Shown here piece by piece: positions 11,851-23,377 of a stretch of 64,000 nucleotides of DNA. Below the pieces are notes generated by a model. That model did no database searches. It was not told the origin of the DNA and worked only from the letters and a program-made list of their open reading frames with translations. Position numbers and translations under genes: made by a program. Position 1 is the stretch's first letter, and every line of letters starts with the position of its first letter. This stretch comes from Branchiostoma floridae. Its lineage: Eukaryota > Chordata > Leptocardii > Amphioxiformes > Branchiostomatidae. Location: NCBI RefSeq assembly GCF_000003815.2, contig NC_049979.1, positions 24,701,881 through 24,765,880 on the forward strand, given 5' to 3'.

Positions 11851-11972
11851 GTTGTGCAGAGAAGTTACAAGAGAGGCTGCTGAGGAACACGTGTGAGTCC
11901 GTGGTACTAGCAATGCTTCATCCCCAATCAGGCATCAACATTGTCTTACAAGTCATTCAGGATTCTGGCTCT
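11851..11972 (+). CDS. EXOSC5: EXOSC5 (exosome component Rrp46), internal exon
   Basis: EXOSC5 is a non-catalytic RNase PH-fold subunit of the exosome ring, which processes and degrades RNA in nucleus and cytoplasm. An acceptor (cctttctcag) precedes the exon. The frame reads [18 protein letters not shown] then [10 protein letters not shown], matching human EXOSC5 'VAEKSRERLIRNTCEAVV' and 'VLQVVSDAGS' as I recall them. A donor (gtatac) at 11973 places the junction at phase 0, in phase with the exon at 14647. The exon has 122 nt and starts with two bases of a Gly codon. Upstream exons, which should encode the QGDT region, were not found between ADCK1 and here; they may be diverged, in the N gap or missing. 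Confidence 0.82.
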
Positions 11973-12527
11973 GTATACTTGAAGTATTTGATTTTTGGAT
12001 GGAAAAGAAAATTAACTACACCGTTACAGTTATAATAGACCAAGTGGCAAGTGGCATTGAGTGAAATTGAATAGAAATAAAAATATATATATAGAAAAAT
12101 TTGCTTTTCATTCACTTACTAGTCACTCATGATGCTGCCAATTCTATAGCAATGAAGTGTTAAGTGCTATCTGAATTTACCCTGTAGCTTTGTTTAAGTA
12201 TTACCAGGAACCCCCATACAGACCATCTTTTCAGACTGGACAGGGTTTTCCGCCCCATTTACCTGTCTGGACTGGACAGAGTTTTCTGAAAACCAATTCT
12301 GTGGGATTACACTGTATATCTGAAGCCAATCTCGAAAAATCCAAGGTATAGAGTGGTATACAATGTAGTCTATGTAATAGCAGGGTATCAGTTGACTTTG
12401 TGTTGTGGTTGTTGGATGTTGCACATGTGGTGCAGAGGGAGGACTGTGCTTCCTGTAAACTGCTACACACTATGAATAACAATTACCTGGACATAAATGG
12501 AAACTGAAGTAACATACATTCGCATTA

Positions 12528-12717
12528 ATCCACCAGGTGCCATTATACTGCCACCTCAAAAAAACGATATAGAGGCCTTCTCAAGATTGTCTTCAACACC
12601 TAAATATCTGAATCGTATTACATTTAGGATATTTAACATTCCGTGTTCAAGACAATCTTGGGAAGACCTCTATACTAATGTTTTTTGAGGTGGCGGTATT
12701 ATGGCACCTGGCGGAAT
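12528..12717. mobile_element. Palindromic MITE, 190 bp, TA target site
   Basis: Long terminal inverted repeats of about 75 bp ('atccaccaggtgccattata' against the complement of the right end), flanked by TA at 12526-12527 and 12718-12719. Non-coding. It lies between EXOSC5 exons, probably in an intron. Confidence 0.8.
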
Positions 12718-13139
12718 TACTAGTCGATAGTCGATGTTAGATACAAATCATGTGAATTAGGAACTTTTTATTCTGTAGACAGATTGTATGGTGTGTCTCC
12801 TACTAGTGTTGAGTGTTTGTACATTGTATATGTACACAATGTAGTTCTGACTAAAATGTATAATGTGTAGGTAGGTCAACAAGAAGTGACCGGGTTAGAG
12901 GTCAGAGTTTCAGAAATAGAGGTCAACACTAGATTATACAACAGTTACCGTCCTGAGTTACTAGGAAATTGTTGCAGTGCTTTATAGGGATTTTACATTA
13001 TACATGTTCGAGTGTACACGTTACACGTACGGCACTACATTTTTCTCATTATGTTGGATAATAGGGGCCGTGTATTATTCGTGTGGGAAGAGATATACAT
13101 GTAAAAATGTACTTAGTCTACATTACAGATCTCTTTCAT

Positions 13140-13560
13140 GTATTACCCTAAAAGAGTTCCGACCAAGGAAATAAATGGCTGCACGTATGCGTGTTGTTAG
13201 CGGTGGGAAGTTCTGTTTCAGCCCGCCCGTCTGATCTCAAATGTTAGATTGGTGAAAGTTTGTTAGTAACTGAAAAAATGTTCGATAGCCGTGTGCTAGG
13301 TCGGAGGTACACATGTTTTAGTTGTGTGGTCGACTGATGGCAGCGGTGTATATATAACTAACAGCATTTTGTAATTGTCATATCAAAAATGTCTATGTTG
13401 GGATTTTTTTTTAGACGATGAAGGGTTAATGTGCTCCACAAAGAATGAGTAATACTAAATTAATCTATATACTTCACGTAGGTTCATTATGAACATGCCC
13501 ATTAAAGAAACACATTTATACACTGAAATAACTCATGAATGAGACCTAATACATAGTGGA
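13140..13560 (+). repeat. Dispersed ~430-bp repeat, copy 2
   Basis: Direct, diverged partner of 10885-11345. Downstream (13600-13930) is further repeat-like DNA ending in an 'acctccag-tttcatggaggta' hairpin, the same kind of end seen in the family at 62577-63644. Confidence 0.65.
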
Positions 13561-14646
13561 AAATGGAGGTGTGGTTTTAGTAGCAATATTGCTTCTTAGT
13601 GGGGCATTTCTGGCCCTATATCTCCAAAACGCAACATGCAATACATTTGTCATGATATTTGGTACATGGGTTTATGTTGTCCCTAAGGTCAGGTTTGATT
13701 TGGGGCCTCCTGCCAGTTGAACTTGTATATGCCAGCTGACCTTTCATGTGTGCATGGGGCTTTTCCTGTGCAACCTATCCACATGTCAAATATCATCGTA
13801 ATCCATCCAGAGGTTATGCAGCTACAAAAATCAGGATACACAGACAGACACACCCAAAACTATATTCTCCATTTTTCATGGAGATAACAATACCTCCAGT
13901 TTCATGGAGGTAAATATAACTGCCATGAATTTTTCATGGTGGAAAAACAAAAGCTTGATCTTTTATAGACCTTATGCTGAATTGTATTGTAGTTATAGGA
14001 AGATGCTCTGAATGTATTCATCCTTTCCTACAGACACACATACAAATAGGGGGTCATGATTATGTTGACCCAGCCGTAATAAATTTCATCTTATTCCAAC
14101 ATCTTCAGTTATAGGGATAGCCATGATGCTGGCATAGTACATCTCCTGTAAATCTCTTGTCTGAAGAACCTATATATCAATATCATCATTTACATGTACA
14201 AACTGATTCCCGAATGGATTCTAGAGTAGCTACATGATATATGTATTGCAAAATCATTTCAAGGGAACTTTGCTGCGCTGCAAGTCCAGGATTTGTAATG
14301 ACTGGAGATCCCTTCATGGATGTCATCCATCCCGAGGGAACCCTCTGGGAGGCTCGCATGACAGAAAATCAATACCGCCCCGCTTGTTCCATTACAGGGG
14401 GTCACAGACACCATTACACACGAGCTACTTGTACCATGGACTGGCTTGAACTTGAGGTGGGTGAAGAGGTTATTGATATCACCATTTGGATGGCTATTCT
14501 GTCTGGCTTCTTACCAATAATTTTTCTGTCAAATTGAATACATTTTTGTATTTTTTTTTTCAGTTTCTACTTGGTTCAGTTCAGTTCAGTTAACATACAT
14601 GTAGAGTGTCTGGCATTTCTGGTTGTTGTACTTGACCAAGTTTCAG

Positions 14647-14772
14647 CTGCTATGTTGTTGCATGAATGCTGTGTGCCTGGCACTGATGGAGTCTCTGCTG
14701 TGCCCATGAAGTTTAAGCGCTGTCACATGCGCTGTAATGGAGGAAGGGCCGATCGTATTGGATCAGGAAAAG
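14647..14772 (+). CDS. EXOSC5: EXOSC5 internal exon, apparently frameshifted
   Basis: The acceptor 'aagtttcag' precedes CTG at 14647. Reading at phase 0 gives LLCCCMNAVCLALM, which continues 'DSGS' of the previous exon and matches human 'LLACCLNAACMALV'. The last third reads SAVTCAVMEEGPIVLDQEK, matching '[23 protein letters not shown]'. Between them the frame carries TGA at 14707-14709. The other frame reads DGVSAVPMKF, resembling human 'DAGVPMRALF'. Two compensating indels would explain this, and the 126-nt exon is still a multiple of three. The donor (gtcaaa) is weak. Sequencing error, a polymorphic null allele or a pseudogene all remain possible. Confidence 0.75.
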
Positions 14773-15454
14773 GTCAAAAGTTCAATTTTGTTCATGAGGC
14801 CACACCAATTTTATTTGTTGTTTCCCAGATTTCCCGACCCCATTTTTTTCCGATTTGAAAAAAAGAATTCAAATTATTGGCCACACCTTGTGTTGACAGA
14901 ATTTCACTGCCTCTCCTTTCTCAAATTAACTATGGGCCTCAAATTCCAGTAGCTGTATGAGCCTATTTTGGAGGGTTCGTTAATAATTTTTCCTCAACTT
15001 TGGACTATGCTACCAGAGACCCCCTAAATTAACTGTAACTTGAGTAAGCCCCTCGATCTCTCCTATCCCCGGCTTTTTGCAAATTTTTTTAAATTTATTT
15101 TTTTGACTGACCGACCCAATTTTTTTCTGAAAGAATTCAAGAAACAACAATTAAAATTGGTTTGGCCTGAGGAATGGATATCAAGCATTCCCGCATGGCC
15201 CACACAGCACACATTTTAGATTTGAATTCTAAGAAAAGTGTGAAAGGGGAAGTGTTTGTGCTGTTTTATGTTCACAGTTTGTACCTGTTAGTGACCACTT
15301 TACTGACTGCCAACATTCCCCTTTGCCATAAAACACTGCATGGCAGTTTCAACCACACACTTCAAACCACCATTTCCTGGACTACTTCTAACATTACAAT
15401 ATACTAACAACATTATTTTATAATACACATAGCACATTAAAAACTGTTACATCT

Positions 15455-17070
15455 TTCATTGTTCGAATTATTAACACCAGGCATTATCATATTACTGCCT
15501 CTAATCATACATGTAATACCGCCAAATAAATCAGCGATGGATTTAAGGAGATCTACTAGTGCAGCAACAGTTATTTCCTAGGGTTGCACGCTTCAGACAT
15601 CCAAGTTTTCAACAGATTTTTAAAAAGGCTTCGATAACAGTGCATTCGTTTTCAGTTCCTTTTCCGGGCAGGCGAGCTCGTCGTGGGACGAACACACTGT
15701 CACGTCCATCACCAGATTTGTAGATAATAATTGCACGTGTAAAAGTGTGACAAACCGTTGCATTGTCGCCCGGATCTACGACTGAATGGGCAAACTTGAA
15801 CGTACGCCGCCATTTTCCTGCCATTTTTATTTCTACGATAGCAGTAAAGTTTTACGCCATAGCGGTTGTGACGGACCAACATTAAATGAAAATTCTCGTC
15901 ATTAGACGTCCAGGTTTTTGTTTTGTGCAATTACTAACAGGAAAGGAAGGAACAACACAGGATGTATAAAGGTAACATCTATTATCATAATACCGGTACG
16001 TTTACGACGATTTTTCTAGCCATACTGATTTGACAAATTGTCAACGCATCATTTTCTCCAGTTACATGTTGCTGTTATAGGTCACCCTTGCCACTTCTGT
16101 GTAACTTTTCTGCTCTTGTCCTGCTAAAAGCGCAATATTGTAATTGTAACACGCCGCGGAATTACACGGCGAACGGGCGCGTGGTTGTGAGGGGGTAAAA
16201 ATACCGGCCGGAAGAAACACGGCACAATTAACTGTCGCTATGTACCTTTATACAATCATCCTCTGATGTTCCTTCCTTTTCTGTTAGTAAATGCATAAAA
16301 CATAAACCTGCATGAGCATACAAAATGTCATGAGAAAACGGACGTATACTGTCAAGAATTTTCATTTAACTTCTGTCCGTCACAACCGCTATGACGTAAC
16401 ACTTCACTGCTAGCGTAGATATAAAAATGGCGGGAAAATGGCTGCGTACGTTCAATTTTGCCCATTCAGTCGTAGATCCGGGCTATTATGCAACGGTTCT
16501 TCACACTTTTACATGAGTTGTAGGTCACCAACAGAAATTCAAGATTGTTGTTGAATCATGTTCGTCTTGTGCCGTGAGCATGTGTAATTATGATCTACAA
16601 ATCTGGCAATGAATGTGACAGTGTGTTCGTCCCGCGACGAGCTGCCTACCCCGAAAAAGATACTGAAAACTTTTGGCCTTGTTGTCTTCGAATGCATTGT
16701 TATCGATGCTTTGTAAATGATGTATTGGACACCTAGATGTCTGAAGTGTGCACACCTCAGAAATAACTATTGTCACATGTGTAGATCTCTTTAAATTCCA
16801 TTATTTTTGATTGGCCGGTATAAGTCTTACTGCCGGTATTATGCCAATGCATGTTACATAGCGGCAGTTAATTGTGCCGTGTTTCGTCCTGGCGGTATTA
16901 TGGAACCCCCTCCCAACCACGCGCCCGTTTTCCGTGCAATTCCGCGGTGCGTTCCAATTACGATATTATGTTTTAGTAGGACAAGAGAGACAAAAAAAGA
17001 TACACAGAAGAAGTGGCAAAGGTAAGCTGTAACAGCAACATGTAACTGGAGAAAATGATGCGATGATCAT
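15455..17070. repeat. Interlocked inverted repeat, ~1.6 kb
   Basis: 15455-16000 is inverted against 16225-16870, and 16040-16210 is inverted against 16885-17070. The order is therefore A' B' A B, with the two inverted pairs overlapping instead of nesting. The arms are perhaps 75-85% alike by eye. One arm carries a short frame starting MAGKW that is also present, inverted, in the other. It lies between EXOSC5 exons. Possibly two joined foldback elements. Confidence 0.75.
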
Positions 17071-17456
17071 TTGCAAAATTAGTATCGCTTGAGAAATTGC
17101 AGTAACATGTTAAACCTGGTGGTATTATGCCAATGGATGTTAATGACAAGACTGCTCCATTTTCTCTGTAACATAATTGGATACCTGCAAACCATAAACT
17201 TTAAGGAAAAGTTTTGACAGAATCAACCATTATAGTTTAAAAGATTGTATTTTGTTTCGATTTTTTATGTAACTTTTTGTCAATGTACATGTATAAACAC
17301 CTATCGGGACGTTTCCCTACTAAGTTTATAGACCACTGTTTCTAGCTTTGTGAACTTTATGAGATTAATGTAGTGCAATGTAGAGGTAATGGCTGATTGC
17401 CAGTTATAGCTGCGGAGTGTTCTTGCCCAGCAATCTTTTTGTCACCTCAATTTCAG

Positions 17457-17555
17457 GAATCGTCATCTGTCCTAACGTTTGCATTTGACAGTAGAGAGAA
17501 CAATGTCTTCACCAGAGTGCAACACAAAAGGATGCTGTGTAACACACCTGAAAAG
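17457..17555 (+). CDS. EXOSC5: EXOSC5 exon near the 3' end
   Basis: This 99-nt, phase-0 exon sits between a good acceptor (cacctcaatttcag) and donor (gtgagg). It reads ESSSVLTFAFDSRENN, which joins to 'DQEK' from the exon at 14647 and matches human 'QEKEARAVLTFALDSVERK'. The rest (VFTRVQHKRMLCNTPEK) is more diverged, as expected for the C-terminal part of the RNase PH fold. Both splice junctions and the reading phase agree with the neighbouring exons, which argues for a spliced gene and not a processed copy. Confidence 0.78.
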
Positions 17556-17795
17556 GTGAGGTTCATCTTTAGCCAAAAATATGCTAAAACTTTACACATT
17601 GTCAACCAAGTTCATTTATAATTTAACAATGAATGATGTTATACGTTTTGATATACTATGTGTATCATAAAATACTAGGGAGCCAAGTATTTATCTATGT
17701 TGTTTGAGCCACGTTTTGGACGGTATTCTTGCTGCTGCAGCGCCACCTACATCGGCGATAAGTAGCAGCGAGAAGTAGTTTCCAGTCATTCTACC

Positions 17796-17831
17796 CTGAT
17801 GATGGTGTCTGATAGACATCGAAACGTTGGC
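17796..17831 (+). other. Hammerhead-like motif of Penelope-element type
   Basis: CTGATGA, then a 6-bp stem (GGTGTC/GACATC, loop TGATA), then GAAA-CGTTGGC. Penelope-like elements are known to carry hammerhead-ribozyme motifs with this CTGANGA...GAAA arrangement. One extra base separates the core from the stem, and stems I and III were not identified, so activity is doubtful. Confidence 0.45.
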
Positions 17832-18236
17832 AGTAAGTACTCCCTGGTTGTGGCTAAAGAATCTTACTACATTGTATATAATTGCCAACCTGATGAAGTT
17901 ATTTATTAGTATAATAGTTACATTAAACACAACTTTAATATGTGAGACTTTAAAATGTCTACAATGGGATCAGCATTTTTCTTCATATGTTTTAAATACA
18001 TATCATTTCAAATATCATTTAGTAAGTATATATTAGATTCATAAAAGTTGACATGTGATATGCTGGTGTTCCCCAGTACCAGGAAAGTCTGTCAGCATGT
18101 TGAGCTGTCAGTAGAAACATCTCCTGCTTCTTCAGGCAGGCAGTGGAGGGGAGGATGTCAGAGGAGTCAAGACTGTCATGTTTTACCCCTTGTAATGTTT
18201 GATCATACAATATTGACGTGATTGTTATAGCCACAG

Positions 18237-18443
18237 AAGCTGGTGAAAGACATTGCCAAAGTAGTTGGAGTGGTGTGCGGGAAACAAATGTCGAGAATAG
18301 CACTAGCACGCTTATATCCACCTAAAACAGTCATAAACTACAGTTCCACGACCCCATACCTTCGCCAAATTTTTCTACCCTTTACAACTGCTGTATTAAT
18401 TCTGTTTGTTATAATTATGGAAGTAATGTCCTCATTTGCATAA
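18237..18443 (+). CDS. Possible EXOSC5 terminal exon
   Basis: The acceptor 'atagccacag' is followed by KLVKDIAKVVGVVCGKQM, in phase with the donor at 17556. The position suits the C-terminal helix of EXOSC5, but similarity is weak. From 18338 the frame enters a dispersed repeat and runs to TAA at 18441-18443, so the native C-terminus was either replaced by repeat sequence or an unseen donor ends the exon earlier. Confidence 0.4.
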   Translation, partial: KLVKDIAKVVGVVCGKQMSRIALARLYPPKTVINYSSTTPYLRQIFLPFTTAVLILFVIIMEVMSSFA

Positions 18444-18974
18444 ATTAATATCCTTTTTCTCATTGACAAATGTCACATGTTGTAATGGTCTTATAATTGA
18501 ACTGAGGGTGTTTCAACGATTTTCTAATTAATTATGCAAGTTAGATTCCAATTTGCATAATAAATGTGTAATTATGAAGCATCACTTTAGTTATCTACAT
18601 ACCAAAAATTATGACAATCCGTCAATCCCTTCTTGATTTATTCCCTTTCAAAGTCTGACACTAAACCTGCCCTGCAGTTCCAAAACAAACCGCTAGGGTG
18701 CCCAAATCTATACCACTTACTCTCTGTCCCACGAGCTATCTACCACTTAAAAATCATGACCACAGCACGTCCAGAACTTCAGATATCAAACCCAGAAGTT
18801 CCACTGCGTAACAAGCCCTTAGGGGGCCAAAAATCTAATTGTTTCCAGGTGTTATCAAGATCTACCCACATACCAATTATCAATACAATCCACCAAGGCG
18901 TTCTCCAGTTATGCCGGTGTTCTACACACATACATACACCCGCTACCCAAAATATAACCTTTTTGGTGAAGGTA
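18338..18974 (+). repeat. Dispersed family, 'TTCGCCAA' subtype
   Basis: Begins CTACAGTTCCACGACCCCATACCTTCGCCAA and ends in a hairpin AACCTTTTTGGTGAAGGTA. The interior shares blocks with 32010-33435 and others ('atgcaaa', 'ccgctaggg.gcccaaa', 'agctatctaccact'). Non-coding; see 62577-63644 for the sister subtype. Confidence 0.7.
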
Positions 18975-19343
18975 GTTATTGCCAAAATGCGAACTTGTAT
19001 AAAGGGATGTGGCCTTTGACGAGTGTACAAGTGCCTCAATCCCGCGAGACGACAGAACTATTATGCTTTTTTAAGTAAATATATGACCTTACGCAGACAA
19101 CCATACTTCTCCCGGTGGTTTCGGTAGCAGAGCTCTCTATAGTGAGCTATCTCTATCTGCCGTAACATGCACGGCCAAATCAGACAATGTGAACAGGAAA
19201 CTAAAGGTGGTTTGGGGAGTTATAAGTCTGTGGTTTTATTTCTGGTAATGTAACGTTACCTCCTACGTTACCCAGTTCAATACACAATTCAAAACGCTAC
19301 GTATACTAGTACCTTCCCCCTGGGTTCGGGTCTAGCACCCTAA

Positions 19344-20002
19344 TGCCTAGGTTACACACAGCCGAATTTAGCTCCCGAACACCAGCCGACTCTTAGCCGA
19401 CTCAATTAGGCAGTAGTTCGGGAGCAGTCTGACCAAGTCCTAACAATCACCCGACCAGTAAATGACTTACTCCCGACAGTGTCCCGAATGCCAACTAACC
19501 TATACCCAACCATCCCGACCTCTAGCCGCAAATAGCCGAATCACTCCTGACTGATTCCCAACCGATTGCTGACCCTCTCACGACTTGAAATGGACATAAT
19601 GAGCGATTTTCAAAAACGTAGCAATTTCAGTTTTTAATCTATTTGTAAACATCACCAAGAGATCAAATTTGGATCGCAGCTGCAGATAGCTGTAATACGG
19701 CATTTATGTTTTTTGTGCTGGGAGTAAGTCAGCAGTGTTTATGGCTTGGTTAAACAGTTAAAACTGACTGCTGAATTACTCCCGAACACTAGCCGACAGT
19801 GCCGAACACCAGCCGGCCAAAAGCCAACCCATTCCAGACCTGCCGTTTAGAGCCGAATGTTTTGAACATTTCAAAGCATTCGAATGGCGCAGCCGAACAC
19901 CAGCCCACTCAGCCGAATGCCAGCCACCTTAGCTCCCGAATCACACCTAACCATAGTCGGGAGAGAGTCGGAAGCCAAATTCGGCTATGTGTAACCTAGG
20001 CA
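19344..20002. mobile_element. MITE with TAA target duplication (PIF/Harbinger-like)
   Basis: Terminal inverted repeats of about 28 bp start TGCCTAGGTTACACA. TAA occurs at 19341-19343 and 20003-20005. The interior is rich in 'agccgaacaccagcc'-type repeats and has no transposase. It directly abuts the LINE fragment at 20014. Confidence 0.8.
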
Positions 20003-20013
20003 TAAGAGAGAGA

Positions 20014-20283
20014 TGGAAGGACCGAGTGAGGAACTCTGTACTGTACGGTGACCTCCCTACACTCTCTCATAAGATCAGGAAACGGAGGATGGCGCTGGCC
20101 GGACACTGTGTCCGACAAACAGAACTGGTAGCCAACGAGCTGATCCTCTGAGAGCCAACAGAGGGAAAGAGAAGAAGGGGCAGACAGCGCACTACGTTCA
20201 TCAATAACCTTAAAAGGGACACCCAAATCATCAACATCAACAAAGCACAGTTTCGCTCTCTCATGGAGGATAAGGCTGAGTGA
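20014..20283 (+). mobile_element. LINE ORF C-terminal remnant
   Basis: One frame reads VLYGDLPTLSHKIRKRRM, ALAGHCVRQTELVANELIL, then stop, EPTEGKRRRGRQRTTF and FRSLMEDKAE. This is the C-terminus typical of an endonuclease-RT non-LTR retrotransposon. The TGA at 20149-20151 replaces the family's usual Trp. The frame ends at TGA 20281-20283. Confidence 0.85.
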
Positions 20284-21109
20284 AGAAGAAGAATCTATTG
20301 TGACCCGTGATGACATCCCTGATGTCCACGTTCAAGGTTCAAGAGTAAGATATATAATACCCGGGCCGTATACATGTTTGAAACAGTGTTCCGACCGGTC
20401 CGTATTTTACAGTTAGGTCGGGGCTCCATGCTTCGATTTCAACGATTTGAATTAGGGCCCTAGGGCACACGACTAATTTTCCTGGACTTCATAACTAAAT
20501 ATCATGACATACCAACATACAAAACATCAAATATTTACATATATGTCATGTCACTACTTTATGGTCATGCCATTAATACGTTAACATATTGCACAAAAGT
20601 TGAACAGCCGAGAGCGTTTTTCAGTTCAAATTGGAAAGTAGTTCCATTTGTGATTGACTTGAAAGGTTGGGCGGACTGCAGCGCCACGGGTAGTCTCTTC
20701 CACATTGATGTTGCTCTATTCCTAAATGTCATTTTCAATTAGTTTGTCCTTGTAACTTGACATTAAACTTTGCAGCAAAACGAGTACTGTGGCTATTTTG
20801 TTTGTTAGCAACAATTCGAAAGTTTATTTGCAAGTCCTTGCCCGAGGGTTCATTGGAACATGGAACATACAGAATATATAGTAAATGAAATACTTGGTAT
20901 AGATAACAATGGTGACAAGTGGAAACAAGTGACTATTCTAGTAATAATATGGACTGCTGAGAGCTACGATCTAAGCATTTGGGGTTTGACGTCTTTTCTG
21001 GAAGCAGTGGAAGACGAAGTGCCCCACTTTTTCTACGATCAGTAGGTTATATGACGTTAAGTTAACAGAGGTCAGTTTACTACTGAGACAGACAGGTTCA
21101 TTAGTGAAG
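20284..21109. other. Intergenic, no gene seen
   Basis: The frame at 20860-21045 is faintly chromodomain-like, but key aromatic positions cannot be matched. Nothing else supports a gene. Confidence 0.4.
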
Positions 21110-21900
21110 CATCCTCCTAACGCCCGGTCCCCAACGGCATTAGCCTATGGGGCCCTGCTATTTAGATGTCTACCATAAACAAACAAACAAACCAGCGGTT
21201 ATTATGATTGTCGCCACAAACCAGCTGTCAACCAATCAGAGAATAGGCTTTTCTTGGGCTTTTTGTTGCCGAAAGCTGTCTCGCAAAGGCCGCTGGGAAG
21301 CTATCAGCCAATCATGTTACGTCTTGCATAGCACCATCCTCCTACGCCCGATCCCCAACGGCTTACTGCCCATATAAGGGTAAGCTCAGTAATGTTTATA
21401 AGCAGGAACTGAAAGTAACTGCGGGTAGGCCATGAGATAGCAGGGGAGACGCAGGCCAAGCCCCGGCACATTGAAATGTGTACATAAAGGCACCGAAAGA
21501 CAGTGCCAATAACTCAAGTTTCTGACGTTACTGGCATACAAACTTACCCTCATATGAAAGCCCATCATCTCAGCTGTGATAAAATTCCACTGTCATTAGA
21601 AATCATACGGCATAATTTGCAGAAAAATACCCCCAAACCCTACCACCCCCTCAAACGCATAACCACCAAGGGAACAGACCCTTTCACAACAAGGAAATAG
21701 TCCCAACTTCATATCCCCCGATAGCCACAAAAACTCAGCTTTTGGGCCATAATCAGAAGGTAAAACCCTCCCCAGTCACATTGACCTCAAAACTGCCAGA
21801 ATTTCTACCCATTTTTCCAAGAAAAAAATCGCTGGCGGATCCCCAGCAGGGCCCCATAGGCTGAGTCAGCTAGACGTTGGGGACCGTACGTAGGAGAATG
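21110..21900. mobile_element. DNA-element remnant with ~50-bp imperfect TIRs
   Basis: 'catcctcctaacgcccggtcccc' at the left is inverted at 21845-21900, including 'agcctatggggccctgct'. A third, direct copy of the outer end lies at 21336-21380, suggesting nesting or an internal deletion. Non-coding. Confidence 0.65.
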
Positions 21901-21939
21901 TAGTGAAGACAATTCTCCTGAAAGTAGCCATAGTGTTCA

Positions 21940-22470
21940 TTAACAGTCTGGTGTTCACGGGTTTCCACTGCGGTTTCATCTGGAGGAGACGAGTGGTCTT
22001 GTTCTGCACTCGTTGTAGGTCCTGTAGTTTATGTTCCTCTTCGTCGTGCTAGACCACACTGGGCTGCAATAGTCAATGTGAGATAATATGTACAAGGCAT
22101 TCAATTGTCATGTTTAACAGCGTCTGGGCCATGAATTTCGCGCACATCTTAACCATTCCAAGAGACATGGCTATTTTCTTTGAGGTAGATTTCCTGTGAG
22201 TGTTCCAGGTGAAACATTCATCAACAGTAGTACCAAGAAGTTTTACCTATGTGACTTGTTCTATATGTTTGCAAGTCAAGGCAGTCAAGGCAAGTTTGGG
22301 TCTTTTTGACTTTTTACTTTTGCTTCCGAGAACTATATGCATTTTGTGTTTTGTGTATTCATAAAAAGCTGTTTCGCTCTTACCCAGTTGCAGATATTTT
22401 TTCGCCTCTGTTTGTAGATTGTTTCAGCTGCAGGGCCACAGGTGTAGGCTGAGGTGTCGTCAGTGACTTA
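21940..22470 (-). mobile_element. LINE reverse-transcriptase fragment (CR1/L2-like)
   Basis: On the minus strand, broken frames read AETIYKQRRKNICNWVRAKQ, then NTQNTKCI and KSQKDPNL, and later LSHIDYCSPVWSS, the C-terminal half of a CR1/L2-type RT. Multiple stops and frameshifts. Confidence 0.75.
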
Positions 22471-22975
22471 TAGCAAGCGGCAAGTCGTTACTGCAGCATG
22501 ATGAGTTGTAGGCGGATAGAAATCGATATCTAAGGTCACCAGGAACACATACTCACGAAGTCCAGTCGTCAGAAATACCGGATCAAAGCGTTTTAGGCCA
22601 TATTAATGGGTCCAGTACATTTGCAAAACTAGACCAATCACCACCGACGCATTAATCACTGAGAAACTGTAATTAGGAAGAAGACTGTGTAGACAACTTA
22701 AGACAATGTACTACTGAAAATAATGGCACTACTCCGGTGAAGATAAGACATCCAGGTAATAAGATATGCACACAAAAAACAGTTTCTTAAGCAACAGGAA
22801 AGTGGGAAAAGAATAATGCACAGAAAAAGGAAGCACCCTGGACTTGACCGTTTCCAAATCATATCCATTTGTTGAGTAACTGCTCTTTGTCATGATGGCA
22901 CGACTCTCACTTTGATAATTTCTGATGTAACGAAGTAACATGCAAGGTTGAATAATGGTTGAGTATGGTGTCGTT

Positions 22976-23275
22976 GGCAGATGTTCCATGTAGCACATCA
23001 CGAAATCGCCGCGAAATGCAGCTAGCCGTGCGGTGTCGTTGCGAAACCCTCGCCGTAGCCGTGTCAGGCATTTCGCCGTAAGAGATTTCGCGATGTTCCA
23101 TGTAACCTCGCGGTAATTTTCATTTCGCAGTGAATCTGTGATGTCTTACATGGAACATCGCGAAATCTCTTACGGCGAAATGCCTGACACGGCTACGGCG
23201 AGGGTTTCGCAACGACACCGCACGGCTAGCTGCATTTCGCGGCGATTTCGTGATGTGCTACATGGAACATCTGCC
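22976..23275. repeat. Perfect 130-bp inverted repeat with a 40-bp loop
   Basis: 22976-23105 is the exact reverse complement of 23146-23275, with no mismatch found by reading. The arms are dense in 'cgaaat/atttcg'. The same open frame appears on both strands. It directly precedes a Penelope endonuclease fragment. Either a very young foldback/MITE or an artefact. Confidence 0.95.
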
Positions 23276-23285
23276 GTGTTGTTTA

Positions 23286-23377
23286 CCAAAGAAAGTGCCA
23301 AGTGTAAAGAAACCCGCATTGGGGAGACTGAGAGATCACTGAAGACCAGGTTCCTTGAGTACAGACGCCCGAGTTGA
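23286..23377 (+). mobile_element. Penelope-like GIY-YIG endonuclease fragment
   Basis: The frame ESAKCKETRIGETERSLKTR followed by FLEYRRPS matches the C..C...YIGETGRSLKTRL.EH core of the GIY-YIG domain in Penelope-like elements. The second tyrosine/glycine region is degraded (RIG for YIG). Upstream coding is replaced by the palindrome. Confidence 0.75.

Noticed and set aside
14241-14537. 98-codon frame with SPGFVMTGDPFMDVIHPEG upstream of the EXOSC5 exon
   Set aside because: Looks somewhat coding-like, but it has no EXOSC5 similarity, no clear acceptor, and I cannot name a family. Not annotated as a gene.
20860-21045. Possible chromodomain-like peptide
   Set aside because: Only the first ten residues suggest it; the aromatic cage and WEP-type motif are missing.
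23138-23377. 79-codon frame spanning the palindrome and the GIY-YIG fragment
   Set aside because: The first part is the palindrome arm, which reads the same on both strands. Only the last ~30 codons have protein similarity, so it is not one gene.
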